Positions 8,411 to 16,315 of a DNA stretch of 55,296 nucleotides are shown one piece after another; position 1 is the first letter of the stretch, and each line of letters starts with the position of its first letter. This DNA is from Lacrimispora defluvii (lineage in GTDB: Bacteria; Bacillota; Clostridia; Lachnospirales; Lachnospiraceae), in contig JAAOXG010000042.1 in assembly GCA_013036995.1 (NCBI GenBank), forward strand, positions 1-55,296. Reading direction: 5' to 3'. A model generated the notes under the pieces. It saw only the letters and a list, made by a program, of their open reading frames with translations. It made no database searches and had not been told where the DNA came from. A program made the position numbers and the translations under genes.

Positions 8411-9911
8411 ACCCACCTCCAGCAAGCCGCAGCCCGATTTTGTAAGGAATATTGACTGTGACGGCATTGCCGGCCTGCTTATAGAGCTGGGCGTCACTGA
8501 TACCCGCCGCCCTCGCACGGTCAAATAGGAAATCTTCAAAGGCTTGGAGCCGCCACGTTTCCCTCGGTGTCAGTCTGCGGATACGGCAGCACAGTAGTAC
8601 TCCCATGGTGCCGCCGGTAAGTAAGGTCTGCGCGCATTGCTTTCCCACACGCCCGCGGCTGACCATGCTGTTTGGATAGGACAGATTGATGCCGTCCCCA
8701 TGGTGGGCCACGGTATAGCCGTCCTTTTTTGCCTCTCGAATGGGCAGCCCATGGTCATAGCAGCAGATCAGAATGCCGTGCTGATCCTGGGTTGTCAACG
8801 TGAAGCTGGGTTCTCCCGGCTCCTTAAATCGTCTGCCGTTCTGCCGCTTTTTCAGGCGGTCGGGAGTAATGACAGCTCTAACACAATCGGGATGCCCCTG
8901 ACAGATAAAAATACCAGAGGTTTCTCCCTTGTGGTTACTGATACCAGAATAATACCGTGCCTTCAGGCAACGGGACTCTTCAGTAAACTGTCCGTCCGCA
9001 TTCATATCAATAAAAGCGGCACAGGGTGGGATTTGTGCCAGCACTGCATTCTGATCCTGATTGCGGTTTAATCCCCTTGCGTCACTGGCGGTCAGGGTAC
9101 GCGCTTGCTGAAGTTCTGCGGTAATGCCTTCTTTACGGTTTACTGATACGGCATACAACCCGGTTTTTCCGCCAAACCCACCCGCCTGTGAAACCAGCGT
9201 GATCGAAGCACCGCTGGGGTCATAAATACGGTTGCCCTGTGAGCCGTCTACGAGTTGCTTAACAGGCGCAGCGTTTGTTCGGCCGAGAGGAAATATTTCT
9301 CGTCCACGTTCTCCTCTAAGATGTCCAACAAGGTACACACGCTCCCTGTGCTGGGGAACTCCGTGCTCCTTGGAATTGACAATCTCCCATTGACAGTCGT
9401 ACCCAGCTTCCCATAGTTCAAATAGAACGGTGGTAAAAGCTGTGCCTCTTTCGCTTGACACAAGATGTTTAACATTCTCAACGATAAGGTATCGGGGCTT
9501 ATCTTCGGCAGGCGTGCTTTTGAGCAGACCAGCAACCGTAAAAAAGAGTCCACTTCGCTCTCCATGAATTCCCGCCATTCGGCCTGAGATACTAACGTCG
9601 GTACAAGGAAATCCAAAAGTCCAGATTTCAGCTCTTGGAATTTCTCCTGCTCTGATTTGCTTAATGTCCTTGGCGTACCATTCGCCTTTACATGTTTTTT
9701 GGTCACAGCTTTTCTTCACCTCCGGGCTGCACATTTTACAAAAATTTGAGCCGGAGTCCGTCCCATAAGGGCAGTTCTCCAGCTCATACATTGCCATATA
9801 ACTTTTATTTGCGTATTTATCAATTTCGACATGACCTATACAGGTATGTCCGCTTCTTTCGAGACCTCGTCGGAATCCGCCGATTCCTGCAAAAAGGTCA
9901 AGAAATGTCAA
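8400..9911 (-). CDS. C5-cytosine DNA methyltransferase (orphan)
   Basis: The protein has 503 residues with the ordered motifs of the Dcm family: motif I FAGIGGF (7-13), motif IV FGFPCTDVSISG with catalytic Cys 103, motif VI ENV (145-147) and motif VIII QHRERVYLVG. The C-terminal motif X region ends LYKQAGNAVTVNI. A cysteine-rich insertion (residues 47-75, five Cys) follows motif II and may bind zinc. The target-recognition half is long, with repeated 'T-L-(T/V)-(T/S)-Q' blocks (SITLVSQ, SFTLTTQ). Together with the adjacent adenine methylase it separates the T4SS subunit genes from the Tad-like genes. No endonuclease is present, so an anti-restriction role is inferred. Confidence 0.9.
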   Translation of the reverse strand: MTFLDLFAGIGGFRRGLERSGHTCIGHVEIDKYANKSYMAMYELENCPYGTDSGSNFCKMCSPEVKKSCDQKTCKGEWYAKDIKQIRAGEIPRAEIWTFGFPCTDVSISGRMAGIHGERSGLFFTVAGLLKSTPAEDKPRYLIVENVKHLVSSERGTAFTTVLFELWEAGYDCQWEIVNSKEHGVPQHRERVYLVGHLRGERGREIFPLGRTNAAPVKQLVDGSQGNRIYDPSGASITLVSQAGGFGGKTGLYAVSVNRKEGITAELQQARTLTASDARGLNRNQDQNAVLAQIPPCAAFIDMNADGQFTEESRCLKARYYSGISNHKGETSGIFICQGHPDCVRAVITPDRLKKRQNGRRFKEPGEPSFTLTTQDQHGILICCYDHGLPIREAKKDGYTVAHHGDGINLSYPNSMVSRGRVGKQCAQTLLTGGTMGVLLCCRIRRLTPRETWRLQAFEDFLFDRARAAGISDAQLYKQAGNAVTVNIPYKIGLRLAGGGYEI

Positions 9912-9926
9912 GTAAATATCCTCCTT

Positions 9927-10250
9927 CTAATTCATGCCCCATTCGTCCATCATGCGATAGGGGTAAATTTGCTGACTGCGCGCAAACCGTATCATGTTTC
10001 TAATCTGGTCTACCACACTCTGGTTGTTCTGGTCTTTGGTACACATCATAACACTGCCGAAAATGCCGGAAAGCACGGCAACAACAGTCAGCGCTACATT
10101 TCCGGCAATCAGCCATAAAAGAGCTGCCACCGCACCGCCGAACAAGGAGCCGATGATACTTTGCAGCATTTCACGCTTGCCAAAACCATTGAACAGCTCA
10201 TTTTCGGCTTTGACACCGGTAGGGATGTATAGATTGATTTCATTCATCAC
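9927..10250 (-). CDS. PrgI/VirB3-like conjugation membrane protein
   Basis: The protein has 107 residues, starting at GTG 10250 or ATG 10247 (AGGAGG 6 or 9 bases upstream). The N-terminus INLYIPTGVKAENELFNGFG matches the pattern of PrgI-family proteins, in which a short beta segment precedes two closely spaced membrane helices (here about 30-52 and 55-70). The tail is cytoplasmic. PrgI is the Gram-positive counterpart of VirB3 and is normally followed by the VirB4 ATPase. Here it is followed by methyltransferase genes instead, and no VirB4 is found in the window. The identity is from topology, N-terminal pattern and position after a TrbL-like gene. Confidence 0.6.
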   Translation of the reverse strand: MMNEINLYIPTGVKAENELFNGFGKREMLQSIIGSLFGGAVAALLWLIAGNVALTVVAVLSGIFGSVMMCTKDQNNQSVVDQIRNMIRFARSQQIYPYRMMDEWGMN

Positions 10251-10260
10251 TTCGAACCTC

Positions 10261-10473
10261 CTATGCGCTGTAATAATAGAAAATCAGTTCCTTGATCTGC
10301 CAGATACACTCGGCAATCACATAGAACAGCACCGTATTTTTTGCTCGTTTCTTAAACTGCGTCTGTTCTTCCTCCGCACCTTGCAGGCGAACCATGCAGT
10401 AAATAAAGCGAAATACCGCACCCAAGCGAATGACAGCAATTACAGCCATAGAAATATCGTCAATCGTTATCAT
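10261..10473 (-). CDS. Small two-helix membrane protein of the transfer operon
   Basis: The protein has 70 residues with two hydrophobic stretches (about 8-28 and 46-66) separated by a charged loop (QGAEEEQTQFKKRAK). It lies between the TrbL-like and PrgI-like genes with gaps of 10-17 bases, so it is probably part of the mating-pair channel. Its size and topology would fit a VirB2- or VirB3-like subunit, but I see no family motif and leave the function open. Confidence 0.6.
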   Translation of the reverse strand: MITIDDISMAVIAVIRLGAVFRFIYCMVRLQGAEEEQTQFKKRAKNTVLFYVIAECIWQIKELIFYYYSA

Positions 10474-10489
10474 TTTGCCGTCACCGCCT

Positions 10490-11335
10490 TTACTTCATGA
10501 TATTTTTTGCCATGCCAACAAGCCGCACGGAATGATACACATTGTTGATAACGCCGCTCCCACCGCCACCGGTCGGCACCATGAAGTCGGCAAGGAACCT
10601 CGGTGTCTTGATTGCAAGCACCAGGCAAGCGATTCCCCAAAAGATGTTCATGTTGATTCCAACATTCATCATCATCCCCACACCCAGCTTGCAAAGGCAT
10701 ATCTGTACCACTACTGAAAACGTGGACTGAAAAAACTTATTTAGATAGTTCTTAAATACCCCCTTGTCGTTATCCAGTAACCCCACACAGGCAAGTGGCA
10801 GGCCAATCCGCAAAATCATGATTTCCAGTCCTCTCATGAGGAATTGAAAAAACAGGATAAAGTAGCAAATAACGAACACAAGTCCGAAAATTGCTGTTAC
10901 AAGTCCCAGCGTGGAAATACCGTCCACCCATGCCTGCCAGCTATAATTAGTGGATGCTCCGATAGCCGTCAAAAGCTGGTCGGTGAGGTTCTGCGTAATG
11001 TCTGCAAGCCAGCCGTACATAACCGGGAAGCATACCGCCACTGCGATGGCTTGAATAAATCGGATAATCAGGTAAGTAGGTTCGCTGTCGGGGTCACCGT
11101 CTGTCCACATCACATAGCACTCAAATCCCTTTTTTAAGAATTTTAAGATAATCAGCGACACACCAAATCCCAGCAGAATGTCAAATAAAATCTGTACCAT
11201 ACTGCCGCCGCTGGCCGCAATCATATATTCATCGGCGTGAAGCGTCATGGGAACCAGATTGGTTAGCATGGTGTCGATGAACGCCACCGCGCCATTGAGT
11301 ACCGCCACTATCAGCAGTACAAGAATTACTTCCAA
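10490..11335 (-). CDS. VirB6/TrbL-like T4SS channel protein
   Basis: The protein has 281 residues with about six membrane helices and starts at TTG 11335, 9 bases after GGAGG. It has a short N-terminal helix, a large loop with amphipathic segments, helices at about 48-66, 88-110, 140-172 and 180-200, and a Gly-rich cytoplasmic end (MVPTGGGGSGVINN). This is the pattern of the polytopic VirB6/TrbL proteins that form the inner-membrane pore of conjugative type IV secretion systems, including those of Tn1549-like elements. It lies in a run of small transfer genes behind the coupling protein. The call is firm at the level of family. Confidence 0.75.
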   Translation of the reverse strand: MEVILVLLIVAVLNGAVAFIDTMLTNLVPMTLHADEYMIAASGGSMVQILFDILLGFGVSLIILKFLKKGFECYVMWTDGDPDSEPTYLIIRFIQAIAVAVCFPVMYGWLADITQNLTDQLLTAIGASTNYSWQAWVDGISTLGLVTAIFGLVFVICYFILFFQFLMRGLEIMILRIGLPLACVGLLDNDKGVFKNYLNKFFQSTFSVVVQICLCKLGVGMMMNVGINMNIFWGIACLVLAIKTPRFLADFMVPTGGGGSGVINNVYHSVRLVGMAKNIMK

Positions 11336-11351
11336 ATCAAATCACCTCCAT

Positions 11352-11381
11352 GCCCTGTGAAAGGATTCCTTCCACAGGGCA
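11352..11381 (-). terminator. Hairpin between spoVG-like and trbL-like genes
   Basis: GCCCTGTG and CACAGGGC pair around a 13-14 base loop. There is no T-run, and the trbL-like ribosome binding site follows directly, so it may act as a processing or attenuation site rather than a full terminator. Confidence 0.4.
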
Positions 11382-11396
11382 GATATTTTAAGCCCG

Positions 11397-11669
11397 TTAG
11401 TTGGTATCCGGCTGTTCTCCTGATTGCTCGTAGACCGCCAGCACCGTATCCTTAATCTGTTTGTGCAGTAATGATGTGATAGGAAAGCAAATATCCTTAT
11501 AATCGCCGTTTCCAGTTTTGCGGCTGGGCATGAATACCATCAGTCCTTTTTCGCAGTCCGTCACCCGCACGCCGGTAATCAAAAACTTGTCATCCAAACA
11601 TACCGTGGAAATGGCTTTCAGCCTGCCTTTATCCTCATAGCGCTCCACAATCTTTGCAGTTACTTTCAT
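11397..11669 (-). CDS. SpoVG-family RNA/DNA-binding regulator
   Basis: The 90-residue protein covers the whole SpoVG fold: MKVTAKIVERYEDKGRLKAI at the start, LDDKFLITGVRV in the middle and MPSRKTGNGDYKDICFPI near the end. SpoVG proteins are small nucleic-acid-binding regulators first known from sporulation, and copies are common in Firmicute conjugative elements. It stands alone between pilin-like and channel genes with hairpins on both sides, which suggests separately tuned expression. A regulatory role in transfer is inferred. The family call itself is secure. Confidence 0.85.
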   Translation of the reverse strand: MKVTAKIVERYEDKGRLKAISTVCLDDKFLITGVRVTDCEKGLMVFMPSRKTGNGDYKDICFPITSLLHKQIKDTVLAVYEQSGEQPDTN

Positions 11670-11698
11670 ATAGGAATATCCTCCTTTTATTGAAATAG

Positions 11699-11735
11699 CC
11701 CGCCCTTCAATAACAGAACGGGCGACAAATCATTT
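11699..11735 (-). terminator. Imperfect G+C-rich hairpin after the 97-residue pilin-like gene
   Basis: On the minus strand GCCCG-TTC pairs with GAA-GGGCGGGC around a short A+T loop, with a bulge. It lies just after the stop at 11736. It is probably an attenuator and resembles the hairpins after the neighbouring small genes. Confidence 0.35.
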
Positions 11736-12020
11736 TTAGCCCTTGTAATTGAACAGGTCTTTAATTCGCTGGGTAAGAGTCGGCAGAATGGTGTCGTTAA
11801 AGAGCATGTAAAGACCGGCAAGCAGCAACGCACCCACCACAACAGAAATGAGGATTTTAAGTGCCGTATCCACAAAACCCTCGCCGGACTGTGTGCAGAG
11901 AACGTCGGTGGTTCTCATCTTCATCTGCTGGAGCTGCCAATAGCCCTGAACGGTCAGTTTCTTTGCCTTATCCGAAATACCTTGCACCTTGGCAGAGATT
12001 TTGTTCTTAAAGTTTTTCAT
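11736..12020 (-). CDS. Candidate major pilin (DUF6133-like small membrane protein)
   Basis: The protein has 94 residues from ATG 12020 (AAGGAG 10 bases upstream; an alternative ATG at 12029 sits too close to the site). The basic 45-residue N-terminal region is followed by SGEGFVDTALKI and one strong hydrophobic helix (about 55-75), then a short polar tail. Cutting after the first Gly would leave an Asp at +5, just as in the DUF4320-type protein at 862, the rule for type IV prepilins. The gene is flanked by hairpins on both sides, consistent with high and separate expression of a structural subunit. I recognise it as a small protein frequent in clostridial ICEs; the pilin role is inferred from motif and context. 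Confidence 0.55.
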   Translation of the reverse strand: MKNFKNKISAKVQGISDKAKKLTVQGYWQLQQMKMRTTDVLCTQSGEGFVDTALKILISVVVGALLLAGLYMLFNDTILPTLTQRIKDLFNYKG

Positions 12021-12071
12021 AGTGTTCATTCTCCTTTTTGATTTAAGATTTTTAGAAAGTTCTAAAATAAC

Positions 12072-12095
12072 AAAACCGCAGGGTCTTCCTGCAGC
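12072..12095 (-). terminator. Hairpin with T-rich tail after the VirB2-like gene
   Basis: On the minus strand CTGCAGG, a four-base loop and CCCTGCGG form a stem with one G-U pair, followed by TTTTGTTATTTT. This is a reasonable partial Rho-independent terminator between two pilin-like genes. Confidence 0.55.
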
Positions 12096-12116
12096 TTCAA
12101 ACGAATAGAATATGGC

Positions 12117-12470
12117 TTACTGGTAGTAGCCAATGATGATATTTAAGGTTGCACTGCCCAGCACTGCACCAATACAGGATACAATGGCAACCACAATGCG
12201 GTTATTCCACTTTTTCTGATCCATTTCATCCGCAGCACTGCGGCGAATACAGAAATAGATGATGAGCAGCCCTGCCACAATGGGTGCTAGAATCATCAGC
12301 CATGTGGTTGCGTCCTGAATGAGCTTTTCTGTACCCTTGGCAATCTGGCTGCCTTGAATGCCGCCTGCAGCATAGGCTACCGTACTGTTTTGCAACATCA
12401 TAAAAGCGGTGAGTGTTCCTGCACCCACCGCCCTGCATTTTGCTTTCATGTTGTTAATCGTCATTTTCAC
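12117..12470 (-). CDS. VirB2/TrbC-like conjugative pilin or channel protein
   Basis: The protein has 117 residues and starts at a GTG (12470) 10 bases after GGAGG, inside the end of the coupling-protein gene. It has a signal peptide ending near STVAYAA (about residue 35), then two membrane helices (about 57-75 and 91-113) joined by a short basic cytoplasmic loop (RRSAADEMDQKKWNN). This is the layout of VirB2/TrbC pilins and of the small pilin-like proteins beside VirD4 in Gram-positive ICEs. Overlap with virD4 shows coupled translation. Family assignment is by topology and position. Confidence 0.65.
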   Translation of the reverse strand: MKMTINNMKAKCRAVGAGTLTAFMMLQNSTVAYAAGGIQGSQIAKGTEKLIQDATTWLMILAPIVAGLLIIYFCIRRSAADEMDQKKWNNRIVVAIVSCIGAVLGSATLNIIIGYYQ

Positions 12471-14682
12471 TCTTGTCTTGGCCTCCTTTTTTATAGCCTT
12501 TTACAGACGAAAACATGGCTCCCGCTTGGGAAGCCATGGCCTGTGATTTTTGCTGTGCTTCTTTTAACTGTAAGTCCTTGGTGTAGTAGACCCAAATGTT
12601 CCAGAGAGGAATGTCCATCGTCTTTGCCGACAGCATCGGTCTTGCTTTTTCCCGCGCTTCCCGCACCTGACGGTTATGCTCCGGGTCACCAAGACCGCAC
12701 ATCCGGTTAAAGTACCACTGTGACAGGTCAGGTGCGTGCATCAATGCTGGGTGGGCACGGCTGATTACGATTTGATCCGGTCTTGAAATACGACGTATCT
12801 CATCGGTGGTCAAAAGCTCCCTCGCCACAAGGCTGATACTGTGGGAGCTGGAGGGATTTACATACCGTCCGTGCTGGCTGGAAAGCTGATAGGCGCTGGT
12901 GGTGTACTTGCCCAGCTTATCGCATACATCCTGCAAGGTTTCCTTATCATCCGCCTGTAAATACACCCATGTCTGGCAGTTGGACTTGACGATGGCGGAG
13001 GTTTCCTTATCATACTTTTGTGCAAGCTGTTCAAAGGATTGCAGGAACAGATTAAACCGTATCCCACGCCCACCGGCTACCGTCAGCTTATTGGTGAAAT
13101 CACTGAGCTTAGTAAAGTTTCCAAACTCGTCCAGAACGAAGTTGACCCGGTTTTTTAGTCTGCCGCCACGAAGATCGGACTGTCGCACCAGCAGCTCATA
13201 GAGCTGGGAGACCATCAGGCTGGCAATGGGATAATAAGTGGTCTTTTCGTCCGGAAGAATCAGAAACAATGCCTGTTTCTTTCTGCCAATATCTGCAATG
13301 TCATAATCGCTCTTATGAGTGATGGAATAAACGGAACGGCTGGTAAACAGTCTCAGGGTGGTTAGTGCCGAGGTATCAAAGCTGCCCTTGGTACGGCTTG
13401 GTGCAACCTCCGCAATGGACATAAGCGCCCTTGCCGGGTGGCTGCTGTCCAACTTTTTCATGTACTCGCTCATGGGTGTTTTACCACCTACCGATTTGCT
13501 CATTTCAGCAATAAACCAGTACACATTGGTCAGATTCTGGTATTCTGGACGCTTGATGTTATCTACCACCACGCATAGGATTGCAGCGGCAATGGTGGAT
13601 TTCTCACCATTTTCCCAAATCTTTTCGTTGGAGGTGTTGTCACCTACAAGGATATTGGTAATGTCCCAAGCATACATCTCAGCGCGTTCCATATCCTTTT
13701 CCTTTACCGCATCAATGACCGGCTGGAGCAGATTGTAGCGGCTACTTTTGTCTGGGCTTTTGAAATCCAGACAAATGACCTCATATCCCAGCTTTTTCAG
13801 ATATTCCGAGGTGTAATGAAACAGCTCTGCTTTAGGGTCGCTGATGACAAGGCTTTCACCGGACAGCCCAATGGAACAGATGGACTGAATGACCAGACAG
13901 CGTGTTTTTCCTGAACGGGTAGCGCCGATGGTGAGGGTGTGAGTATCATCCCCAATGTAATAGAGCTTTTCCATGTTCTCACATTTCTCCATCCCCACCA
14001 CAATGCCGCCGCTGGGAAAGAGCTTGTAGGAATCAGTTTTCTTTTTCTCCTCCTTCTTCTGAGGTGTAGAAGCTCCCTCCGCTTCAGGTGCTGTTACATC
14101 AGAAGCCTTGACAACATAATCCACAGTTTCAAAATCATCGTCCTCCTTATTTTTTGTTTGCTTTATAGAAACAGGCAGTGGAACAACCGCTTTGTCCTGT
14201 GCGGTGTCCTCCTGCCTGGTTTCTGCATTTCCTTCTTCCTTTTTCAAAAATGGAAGGTTATCATACCCAGTATCCAGCAGCATTTTTATGACTTTATTTT
14301 TGGGATCAATGAGCTGAGTTTTAAATACAGTGTCCTTTTCACGATCATAGAGCCAGCGGGAGGAACCGTGCTGAAACTGCCCCACCGGCGCCGGTGTATA
14401 AATATCTCCGGCTACCTTCACAAGCTCGCTTTGATAAGGGCGGTTATTCTGCACCCAAAAGAGGACACAGCAAAGAAGAATAAATCCCTCAAAGGATAAA
14501 AACAATAGTCCCTGTTGACGATGGGCAAACAGTCCTGCCACACATTGCCATATGGGTACAAGGGTTAGCGTTGTGTACTGCCTTGTCAAAAGCCCATGAA
14601 GAGCGGCCGTGAAAAACAGATTGAATAAAGAGCCGATTCCGATGATAACACTGCTCAAAATCAGCTTTTCTTTTTTCTTCAT
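12454..14682 (-). CDS. VirD4/TraG-type type IV coupling protein
   Basis: The protein has 742 residues from the ATG at 14682 (GAGGAG 8 bases upstream; an ATG six bases earlier is too close). Two N-terminal membrane helices (about 8-28 and 58-78) are followed by a variable Lys/Glu-rich linker (150-220), Walker A GATRSGKT (about 253-260) and Walker B VLDEFGNF (about 516-523). The C-terminal TraG-D domain contains QTWVYLQADDKETLQDV and PALMHAPDLSQWYF. It recruits the relaxase-DNA complex and other substrates to the T4SS at the membrane. It overlaps the genes on both sides. It is the most confident marker that this is a self-transmissible element. Confidence 0.92.
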   Translation of the reverse strand: MKKKEKLILSSVIIGIGSLFNLFFTAALHGLLTRQYTTLTLVPIWQCVAGLFAHRQQGLLFLSFEGFILLCCVLFWVQNNRPYQSELVKVAGDIYTPAPVGQFQHGSSRWLYDREKDTVFKTQLIDPKNKVIKMLLDTGYDNLPFLKKEEGNAETRQEDTAQDKAVVPLPVSIKQTKNKEDDDFETVDYVVKASDVTAPEAEGASTPQKKEEKKKTDSYKLFPSGGIVVGMEKCENMEKLYYIGDDTHTLTIGATRSGKTRCLVIQSICSIGLSGESLVISDPKAELFHYTSEYLKKLGYEVICLDFKSPDKSSRYNLLQPVIDAVKEKDMERAEMYAWDITNILVGDNTSNEKIWENGEKSTIAAAILCVVVDNIKRPEYQNLTNVYWFIAEMSKSVGGKTPMSEYMKKLDSSHPARALMSIAEVAPSRTKGSFDTSALTTLRLFTSRSVYSITHKSDYDIADIGRKKQALFLILPDEKTTYYPIASLMVSQLYELLVRQSDLRGGRLKNRVNFVLDEFGNFTKLSDFTNKLTVAGGRGIRFNLFLQSFEQLAQKYDKETSAIVKSNCQTWVYLQADDKETLQDVCDKLGKYTTSAYQLSSQHGRYVNPSSSHSISLVARELLTTDEIRRISRPDQIVISRAHPALMHAPDLSQWYFNRMCGLGDPEHNRQVREAREKARPMLSAKTMDIPLWNIWVYYTKDLQLKEAQQKSQAMASQAGAMFSSVKGYKKGGQDKSENDD

Positions 14683-15353
14683 AGGCATAGCTCCTCATCC
14701 TGCATATTATTGCACATGGCCTGTTCAAAAGCTGGATACTGTGCCTTGAGCTTTTCAATGACCTGTTGATCTGCAAGCCCGCAAAGCTCATGCCGCCCCA
14801 CAGTCATTCGGTCACCATCAACCGGGTGGCACAGATGAACGGTTCCGGTGAAAGAACCCGGACGGCAGCCGGGACCATGTGCGGCAATCCAAAGCTGATT
14901 GCTGGAAGATCGGTACTCCTGTGCCAACTGGTCATGGCGAAGTATAACCAGCTTCCCAGTGAAGTCTGCATCAGCTGATTCCATGCAGTCCTGTGCACAG
15001 AGCAGATTATAAGCATCGGTACTGATGGGGTAAGTATCTGGGTAAAGGGGCTTCTCTATATAGAAGGTTGGGATACAATGCTCCTTAGCAAAGGCAATCT
15101 CGCCCTGCACTCCCTGACTGATCTGTGTTCCCATAACCCAAAGCTCATCTGACTTTTCCAAAAGGGACAGTCCCAGCTTTAACCCCTGTTCTCTTTGATC
15201 CGGTATGGTATCGTTACACCATTGGCTAAAGATGATATGCGGCGCCAAAGGCAACACCCCGGCTTCACTTGCCAAACGGCAATACGTTACCGCATTTTGG
15301 ATATTGGCGTTATAGTCCCCACGCAGAGGACTTGCAATATAGACCTGTTTCAA
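14679..15353 (-). CDS. DUF4406/nucleoside-deoxyribosyltransferase-like protein
   Basis: The protein has 224 residues from the TTG at 15353, chosen because GGAGG lies 7 bases upstream. The first half begins KQVYIASPLRGDY and contains QREQGLKLGLSLLEKSDELWVMG and GVQGEIAFAKEHCIPTFYIE, the fold of DUF4406 and nucleoside 2-deoxyribosyltransferase relatives, which act on nucleosides or bind nucleotides. The second half (about 130-215) carries a separate domain with SSNQLWIAAHGPGCRPG and VDGDRMTVGRHELCG that I cannot name. The gene overlaps virD4 by four bases. A role in modifying nucleotides in the mating cell is possible but unproven. Confidence 0.6.
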   Translation of the reverse strand: MKQVYIASPLRGDYNANIQNAVTYCRLASEAGVLPLAPHIIFSQWCNDTIPDQREQGLKLGLSLLEKSDELWVMGTQISQGVQGEIAFAKEHCIPTFYIEKPLYPDTYPISTDAYNLLCAQDCMESADADFTGKLVILRHDQLAQEYRSSSNQLWIAAHGPGCRPGSFTGTVHLCHPVDGDRMTVGRHELCGLADQQVIEKLKAQYPAFEQAMCNNMQDEELCL

Positions 15354-15370
15354 AGTTCCACCTCCATGAA

Positions 15371-15405
15371 AAAAGCCGTACACCTACGAAAGATGTACGG
15401 CTTTT
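15371..15405 (-). terminator. Intrinsic terminator ahead of the virD4 operon segment
   Basis: A 12-base perfect stem (AAAAGCCGTACA with TGTACGGCTTTT) with an 11-base loop is followed on the minus strand by six T and then directly by the ribosome binding site of the next gene. It separates the 277-residue gene from the transfer genes and could act as an attenuator, because no promoter is obvious between them. Confidence 0.8.
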
Positions 15406-15456
15406 AGATTTTGTTGTATTTACTTTTCGGAACATAATACAGCCTTGTTATCAGTA

Positions 15457-16290
15457 TTAAATTTCATACCCGACTTCTTCATTAAAATCTGACTCAGAGT
15501 GTTCCGCTTCATGGGCAGGTTGGGATTTATCGCCTGCCGACATTACAGCTTCCAACTGTACCTGCAAAAACAGCTCCGTAGGACCGTCCACATCGGGTAT
15601 TTGATATTCCTCCTGCATCATTTCATTGTAAACACTAGTATAAGCAGGAAAGTGCTTCTGGAGAGTGGCATAGAGACTGTCTTCGGAGACAATAAGAGCG
15701 TCAGCTTCATCAAAAACATTTTTGAGTTCATTTAAGGCAACGGCACAGGTTGCAAGGTCATAAAAGAGATAGTCCCCCTGACGGCGACCAAACTCTGCCG
15801 CCATAGCTGACATATAGTTATCGGCAACTGCTTCATGGACAGCAAACTGCATTTCATTGCCATCCTGCGTGAAGTAAATGCCATTGCGGATATACAGCAT
15901 ATCTGCAACAGGACCGTGCTGTGTTTGGGTAGGCGGGAGGCACTCTCCGAAATAATCCGTCAGGGACAGTTTTCCATCGCGCTTGATTTCAGCCATTTCC
16001 TTTAGGGCTGCGGATTCAATCTTCTTGCAGGCGGCAACTCTGCGCTGAAGCACTTCATACATGGGAATATCCTTGGTGTTTTCGTCATAACAGAGCCACT
16101 CTCCGTCCTGCTCGGCCATAGAAACAGCTTTTGGTGAAAGGTTCTTTTCTGCGGTGCTTTTTCTAGCCATGACTCCATGATGCTCAATGCCATTTTCATC
16201 TTCGGCAATAATCATATAAATATCGAGGGCAATCTCCATACAGGTATTGATGTTTCCCCATATGGACTCGCCGCTTGGTTGATGGTGCAT
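15457..16290 (-). CDS. ICE accessory protein of unknown function (first gene of operon)
   Basis: The protein has 277 residues with AAGGAG about 10 bases before the ATG. It is soluble and acidic, with a tail ending ESDFNEEVGYEI. It begins with a beta-type segment (MEIALDIYMIIAEDENGIEHHGVMARK) and is otherwise helical; I recognise no catalytic motif. Its importance is positional: it is the first gene after the strong promoter at 16316-16344 with the palindrome in its spacer, and it precedes the terminator and transfer genes. It may therefore be a regulator or early function, but this is inference. Confidence 0.6.
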   Translation of the reverse strand: MHHQPSGESIWGNINTCMEIALDIYMIIAEDENGIEHHGVMARKSTAEKNLSPKAVSMAEQDGEWLCYDENTKDIPMYEVLQRRVAACKKIESAALKEMAEIKRDGKLSLTDYFGECLPPTQTQHGPVADMLYIRNGIYFTQDGNEMQFAVHEAVADNYMSAMAAEFGRRQGDYLFYDLATCAVALNELKNVFDEADALIVSEDSLYATLQKHFPAYTSVYNEMMQEEYQIPDVDGPTELFLQVQLEAVMSAGDKSQPAHEAEHSESDFNEEVGYEI

Positions 16291-16315
16291 AAAATCACTC
16301 TCCTTTTTGATTTAT

